Shown here one piece after another: positions 60,801 to 64,000 of a stretch of 64,000 nucleotides of DNA (position 1 is the stretch's first letter; every line of letters begins with the position of its first letter). The stretch is from Schistosoma haematobium (lineage: Eukaryota; Platyhelminthes; Trematoda; Strigeidida; Schistosomatidae). The translations under genes were made by a program, and so were the position numbers. The DNA is taken from NCBI RefSeq assembly GCF_000699445.3, contig NC_067198.1:26981536-27045535 (forward strand). The letters are read 5' to 3'. The notes beneath the pieces were generated by a model that had not been told where the DNA came from, did no database searches, and worked only from the letters and a program-made list of their open reading frames with translations.

Positions 60801-63800
60801 AAAGCATACATGTGGTAAACGAGAACTCAGATGGAGTTAACCGATTTATTGTGTAATAAAAAATTAGTGCTTTCGTAAAACATGAAAGTCATGCCTTGAA
60901 TACATTATTTTCAGATCTACCTTCAATTGTCCTTTACATGCCTCATGATTTTTCTAATTCTGTAGTTATTGTTATTGATCTCTTTCCCTCCCTGCTCTCT
61001 TTAATTCAATCTTCCCAATCTTCTGATGGAAGGCATTCCACATCTGATTGCTGCTACATACTACTTATATCTGTCAGTTTAAGTAGTATGCACCACAAAC
61101 ATTAAGTGAGGCTTAAAGTCTAATCTGAAAATCAGTATACGAAGACTAAATTATAAATGTTACATTTGTTTTTTTTCAAGCTACAAAGGAAAATATCAAG
61201 CTAATCAGACTTATTATCTAGTAAACAGAAACACTAAATTTAACACAATTAATCGAGAAAATACTTTTCTTATATGTGGCTTTAACACGCACGGATAAAA
61301 TTATTAAATAAATGTTCCGCCGTCAAAATACAACTATGCAAACTATCTTCATATAGTGAAAAACATTTAGTCCATGAATAACAATTTTTCATTCTACACA
61401 AAATAGAGATAATTTATTTTTAAGTATTTTGTCTGGAAGAATATTAACGCTTGTAAGTGCGCCTACGTACATTACCGGAAACTCAAGAAAGTGAATATTT
61501 TGAACACTATATACTAGAATTTTATGTATGAGTGTACAAAGCCATATGATTAGAACGTCTTGTGAAATATAATACGTATCACTCCAATGATGAAATAATT
61601 GTCATAACGACTTTATTCTGTTGAAGCAAGCTAGGAAATGAGATTAACGTGGTTTATATACGATCAGTTACCCTGTTTAAATTAGGCTTATATATCGGAA
61701 CCATGAACCGAACAATGTTAGACTACTATAGAAAACCTGAAGTGACTGGATGGTCGCTTCATTCTAAGGTGAGGATCTTCAGCTATGCGCATCCACGCTC
61801 TCGCACGCGGGACTCCAATCTAGGTTATTCGACTTTACGCGCGAGCGCTTAACCCCTAGACCATTGAGCTGGCACTCAACGGTGTTACTGTCTAACTTCA
61901 ACTAATCCACAATACTGCACAACCATCTTCCATCGTCTTCGGTGGGTTACTGCTTCACATCTAACACAGATTAGCTCCACTGGTTATGGCTTCTCACTAG
62001 AACTCTGAGAATTACCTCTTGAAGCTAATCACTGATGAGCACATAATAATTTTCAGTGTTTAGTTGGGGAGATTCTTGAATTTCATTGTGCCCACTAATG
62101 AATAGGTTTGACAGCGGATTCTCGGAGTTCTAGTGAGATGACATGACTGGTGGAGCTTAACTATGTCAGTTGTGAGGCAGCTAACCACCGAAGACGATGG
62201 AGGATGGTCACGCAAAGTGTTAAGAAACCGCTATAAGAACCAGATATACTAGTGGTTTACGTCAATTAACGAAATGGAAATTAAATCAAAACATTGAGTC
62301 GAATGAACAAAAGTAGAGTTTAGACTATTAAGCTCCATCTCCATAGAAAGCTATCTAAGCAACCTCTTTAATTATGCCAATGAGAGGTCATTATTAGTAA
62401 GTAATGTGTAAAAGTCATGCAGGATTATTCTACTGTGCTAAAAGCATTCAACGAAGAAAGTCCAATTAAGATTGTGTCTTGAAATAATAAGAATCTAAAA
62501 TATATGTTTTTTACCTGACTTTATTTACTCTAGAAGAAAACAAACCAGCTTTCAGCCGAGAAAACACTGAAAAAGCGCCGGAGATGGATAGGATACTCAT
62601 TACGAAAACCATCAATCTGCACTATATAGCAAATTGGAATCCTCAAGGCAAAAGAAAAATAGAAAGACTAAAGAACAAATTGCGTTGGAAATCGGAAGCA
62701 AACATTAAGAAAATAAATGGCACTTGAGAAATACCAGAAAGGAGAGACCAATGAAGAGTAAGTTTTGAGATTACTGGTTGACAGCCTATACTCCATGAGG
62801 GGTTACATTCGTAATTGAGTAAGCTATTTATTCATGTCCTTTTTTATTTTGATCCCAAATACTGATTTTAACAAGACAAAACGCACTTCTAACAGTATTA
62901 AGTCACTAAATCGTTTAAGGTAATCATTCAATATAATCAGTGTTATGAAAGATAGTCTTTATGGAAGGTGGGGTAGTGGCTTACTGGTTATAATACATAA
63001 CAACTAGGTTACAACTTGAAACCCTAACGTGCATACATTAGTTTGGACAGTGAGATGGTGTCAACAGCTTCTACACAAAAACTAACCAAAAGCTAGTAAA
63101 TGAACTTATACTTGGCTACTGAGATCGATTAAATTCATCGACGTGAGTGTTTTCTAACTAATCTCCAAATACCACTATTAATCGACTGCGAAGAAAGATT
63201 AATTGCCAGACAAATATTACTTAAGTATTTCCAAATTCATGTAGTACACTACACCGTTGACAACCACTAAGTTAGTTAAAAAGAGTTGACCAACATAAAT
63301 TCTTAAGGTCAGTGAAACTAGTTGACAAAACACTACCAGGCGCAGCAAATTAAAACATAACATGAAGTACAGGTTTTTTGAATCACTCTAAATGTCTCAA
63401 AGCTACTATTTCTATTACTAGTTGAGTGTCAAAAGTTTAGTACTTGTAGGAAGTTTTCGATATGCAGCTTACTTAGAGACAGTCAAGTGATTCAACTATC
63501 GAAATATGACTCTACTGTTGGTAGTTTGGTATATAAGAGTTGGTTTTGGCCCAAAAGCACCTTATTGTGACGCAAATCATGGTACTCATTTGGCTAAAAA
63601 ACCAAAATCCGCGAGGAAATATACAAAATAGATTAAATTTACCTGAGATAATCGCCAGGGCTTAAGTCCTTCCACCTCCACGCTTTGCAAACAGCAAGCA
63701 AAATATCAATACAAAATAAGGCGGTCCCTGAAACACAAGTTTTGGGTGGAGAGTTGTTTTTAGTCCGTTTCGGTCTGAAAGACTCACATTGTGAACACGT

Positions 63801-64000
63801 TAGGCCGACTACGTACCTCGAACATCGATATAATGGACGAAAATTACGAATGACACATTTATTGCATTTCTCCATTGATTCCTCAGGTTGTTCGGAACTA
63901 TGTACACAATCAGAAAGTTCCACTAAGTCATTTTGGAAATTCACTGATTTCGGAAAACTGGATGAATTTTTCACAAGACAATAATAACCTTCACGGCCGA
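43427..64000 (-). CDS. Inhibitory SMAD (SMAD6/7-like), 5' partial
   Basis: I-SMADs block TGF-beta/BMP signalling by binding type I receptors or R-SMADs. Four - strand exons join in phase: 64000-63643 (frame open to the window edge), 57925-57861, 46538-46314 and 44988-43427. They give 735 residues within the window. MH1 evidence: LLAVCKAWRWKDL (compare LLLCKVFRWPDL of SMAD7) in exon 1, CSRYSSDPDIVC across the next junction, and LNHNHPNC. Linker: EYPKDMM, then a Ser run. MH2 evidence: PWANISYWESHHHVGRRW, GISLTLTTYGCVWL, NLPIFVSSPCL, VPAGYSLLVFD and KGWGPSYRR with CPARLEVW. There is no C-terminal SSxS motif, which fits the inhibitory class. The MH2 domain carries two long low-complexity insertions. 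Introns are about 5.7, 11.3 and 1.3 kb. Confidence 0.82.
45225..45330 (+). mobile_element. tRNA-derived SINE-like head
   Basis: TGGTTTAGTGGTTAAG resembles box A and AAGGTCCGAAACCCC resembles box B, with tRNA-like spacing. The acceptor stem ends do not pair, so it is not a tRNA gene. It lies in I-SMAD intron 3 on the opposite strand. Family not identified. Confidence 0.45.
46314..46538 (-). CDS. I-SMAD exon (MH1 end and linker)
   Basis: The acceptor TTTTACAG and donor GATTCAG|GTAGGG enclose 225 nt. It begins IVCLGLNHNHPNC, like the VCCNPHHLSRLC end of the SMAD7 MH1 domain. The linker has EYPKDMMPLLLPP, recalling the YPMDF region of SMAD7, then a run of ten Ser. No PPxY motif is seen. Confidence 0.72.
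46540..48050 (-). other. I-SMAD intron 2, part
   Basis: AT-rich intronic DNA. No exon or element recognised, apart from weak repeat-like sequence near 47710-47870. Confidence 0.45.
48055..48130 (+). repeat. Degenerate tRNA-like SINE fragment
   Basis: AACTCAGTGGTCTAAG resembles the box A of the SINE at 2105. Box B is badly eroded (TTTCTAGCCCTG). Intronic, on the strand opposite the I-SMAD gene. Confidence 0.35.
48824..49000 (+). CDS. Small unrecognised ORF (58 aa)
   Basis: ATG to TAA, with composition unlike the chance AT-rich frames around it: charged, with CRKEQKPEPGVPK and LDDETTKWKPLLQKHFN. It lies in I-SMAD intron 2 on the opposite strand. It could be a nested small gene, the last exon of an unseen gene or a retrocopy fragment. 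I do not recognise the family. Confidence 0.3.
   Translation: MEHFASLYLPCRKEQKPEPGVPKVNIKQLEPIDMDPKRRSILDDETTKWKPLLQKHFN
52477..52503 (+). repeat. (AAT)n microsatellite
   Basis: About nine tandem ATA/AAT units inside the I-SMAD intron. Confidence 0.9.
53729..53753 (+). repeat. (GA)n microsatellite
   Basis: GA dinucleotide run with one extra G, preceded by a short AT run. Confidence 0.9.
54207..54735 (-). mobile_element. RTE-like LINE 3' fragment (copy E)
   Basis: The - strand frame at 54708-54436 encodes MLRMPNHRLPRLVMFSG and later WGPRDDNNRWLETLNDM and [12 protein letters not shown]. Just upstream, LHQLR-stop-LGH shows a stop in place of Trp, while the Gln before Leu is kept. This differs from copies A, D and F, which have TGA there. 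The 3' tail lies at about 54207-54290. Inserted in I-SMAD intron 2, same strand as the gene. Confidence 0.75.
54711..54768. repeat. 25-bp inverted repeat at the LINE 5' end
   Basis: GTCCCAGTCATCTCAACTGA continues to 54735 and its reverse complement lies at 54744-54768 with one mismatch, around an 8-bp spacer. The right arm is a short inverted piece of the same LINE (LHQLRWLGH region on +). It fits a 5' inversion from twin priming, or a small foldback. Confidence 0.75.
54898..55932 (-). mobile_element. RTE-like LINE, 5'-truncated (copy F)
   Basis: On the - strand, an open frame from 55932 to 55384 begins IIEYADGVVPFDEDTDKMQS, so the catalytic YADD is changed to YADG. It continues through [37 protein letters not shown] and [15 protein letters not shown] to a TGA after SLH. 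The C-terminal end follows with further damage, then a 3' UTR ending at about 54898. It keeps the reading frame at KMQS, where copies B and D have a two-base deletion. Intronic and dead. Confidence 0.8.
55940..57390 (-). other. I-SMAD intron 2, distal part
   Basis: AT-rich intronic DNA, no exon recognised. Confidence 0.45.
57398..57542. repeat. Foldback element with ~46-bp inverted arms
   Basis: The arms at 57398-57443 and 57497-57542 both carry AAATAATCTCAGCGATT (as reverse complements) and differ at only a few sites. The ~53-bp centre contains AACGTTTCGTCCGGCAAACT. A related centre without clear arms is seen near 7938-7965. It is probably a short non-autonomous foldback or MITE. It lies about 320 bases past the 65-nt I-SMAD exon. 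Confidence 0.65.
57754..57828. repeat. (AT)n microsatellite, 75 bp
   Basis: Uninterrupted AT dinucleotides. It begins 32 bases into the I-SMAD intron after the 65-nt exon. Length polymorphism is likely. Confidence 0.95.
57861..57925 (-). CDS. I-SMAD 65-nt exon (MH1, middle)
   Basis: The acceptor CACTGGAG and donor CCAG|GTAATT enclose 65 nt. It takes one base to complete the codon left by the first exon and leaves one base for the next, which are exactly the phases needed. It encodes RVLIQDKINEENNCSRYSSD, matching the Cys-Tyr-Asn/Asp-Pro spacing of SMAD7 MH1 (CESYGKINPELVC). Without it the first and third exons are out of frame with each other. Confidence 0.7.
57930..60885 (-). other. I-SMAD intron 1, proximal part
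   Basis: AT-rich intronic DNA. The - strand frame at 60061-60318 (Cys/Val-rich) was checked for MH1 similarity and does not fit. No other exon was found. Confidence 0.45.
60890..61090 (+). repeat. Dispersed repeat copy (three-copy family, copy 3)
   Basis: It has GGAAGGCATTCCACATCTGA (61029-61048) and a CTACATACTACTTA tail, closely like 9340-9510. Parent element unknown. Confidence 0.45.
61715..61890 (-). mobile_element. tRNA-like SINE with hammerhead-like block
   Basis: On the - strand, AGCTCAATGGTCTAGGGG (box A-like) is followed by an eroded box B and then CTGAAGATCC (61783-61774) and GAAGCGACCATCCAG. The last parts recall the hammerhead core of the copy at 2171-2232, but the GAAA box reads TGAAG. 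Probably an old member of the same SINE group. Intronic in the I-SMAD gene. Confidence 0.5.
62522..62815 (+). pseudogene. Strongly decayed SR2-like LINE C-terminal fragment
   Basis: Translations in several phases give KKRR.RWIGYSLRKPS and traces of WNPQGKRK, matching [14 protein letters not shown] and [10 protein letters not shown] of the copy at 35.6-36.6 kb. Many frameshifts and stops. Opposite strand to the I-SMAD gene. Confidence 0.6.
62960..63060 (+). repeat. Degenerate tRNA-like SINE fragment
   Basis: GGGGTAGTGGCTTACTGGTT (box A-like) and TTACAACTTGAAACCCT (box B-like) at tRNA spacing, both eroded. Similar in style to 45225-45330. Confidence 0.35.
63643..64000 (-). CDS. I-SMAD exon (MH1, 5' partial)
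   Basis: The frame is open from the window edge to a donor CTCAG|GTAAAT, leaving two bases of a codon. It encodes a Cys-rich region (CNKC, then CSQC) and the MH1 signature LLAVCKAWRWKDLSPGDYL. The GTG at 63974-63972 is not a start; the true start must lie outside the window. The + strand frame at 63685-63984 is its shadow. Confidence 0.75.

Noticed and set aside
61649..61852. 67-codon + strand frame
   Set aside because: It lies antisense to a tRNA-like SINE; the GC-rich start comes from the SINE head.
46538..63643. Direct splicing of the first visible I-SMAD exon to 46538
   Set aside because: The phases do not match (2 bases left, 2 bases offered) and the frame hits a stop; the 65-nt exon at 57861-57925 repairs this.
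1..64000. CRISPR arrays, operons, bacterial IS elements, rRNA genes
   Set aside because: None found; gene structure with introns and LINEs shows a eukaryotic nuclear sequence.

Overview
The window is metazoan and almost certainly from a blood fluke (genus Schistosoma). It is AT-rich and intron-rich, and it carries a Sm-alpha-like SINE with a hammerhead ribozyme, an SR2-like (RTE) LINE, CR1-like LINEs, a second RTE-like LINE family, and a Penelope-like element with a GIY-YIG domain. The sequence alone does not fix the species.

Two protein-coding genes could be reconstructed exon by exon from open frames, GT/AG sites and matching phases. The first, on the + strand (31502-41595), is a nine-exon gene for DRC2/CCDC65, a coiled-coil subunit of the ciliary nexin-dynein regulatory complex. 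Two tiny introns follow its first exons. Intron 3 is about 5.2 kb and full of retroelements. The second, on the - strand (43427 to beyond 64000), is a gene for an inhibitory SMAD (SMAD6/7 type). Four exons in phase are visible over more than 20 kb: a degenerate MH1 domain in three exons and an MH2 domain with large low-complexity insertions in the last. Its 5' end lies outside the window. The two genes are tail to tail, about 1.8 kb apart. A third, weaker candidate is a COX6A-like gene or pseudogene at 14212-14578 (-) with a 40-nt intron.

Layout. 1-9.3 kb: mostly unannotated AT-rich DNA with two tRNA-like SINE copies, one with a near-intact hammerhead (5944-6004) and one decayed. 9.3-18.1 kb: a dense repeat cluster with an inverted pair of 440-bp GC-rich repeats, RTE-like pieces in opposite orientations, a CR1-like LINE closed by one stop codon, the COX6A-like locus, and a Penelope-like element split by a 231-bp insertion with a 20-bp target duplication. 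18.1-31.5 kb: sparse, with RTE and CR1 fragments, a GC-rich block, unrecognised exon-like ORFs at 25.7-27.3 kb and a foldback element. 31.5-41.6 kb: DRC2, whose intron 3 holds an RTE-like LINE (16-bp target duplication) split by a solo LTR, plus an SR2-like LINE. 41.6-64 kb: the I-SMAD gene, with introns holding two RTE-like copies, a foldback element, an (AT)n tract, SINEs and an SR2 fragment.

Nothing prokaryotic (operon, CRISPR, IS element) was seen. The most informative points are the I-SMAD with its split, insertion-laden domains, the hammerhead SINE, and the layered retroelement insertions that can be ordered in time. Function assignments rest on recalled family sequence patterns; no searches were run.
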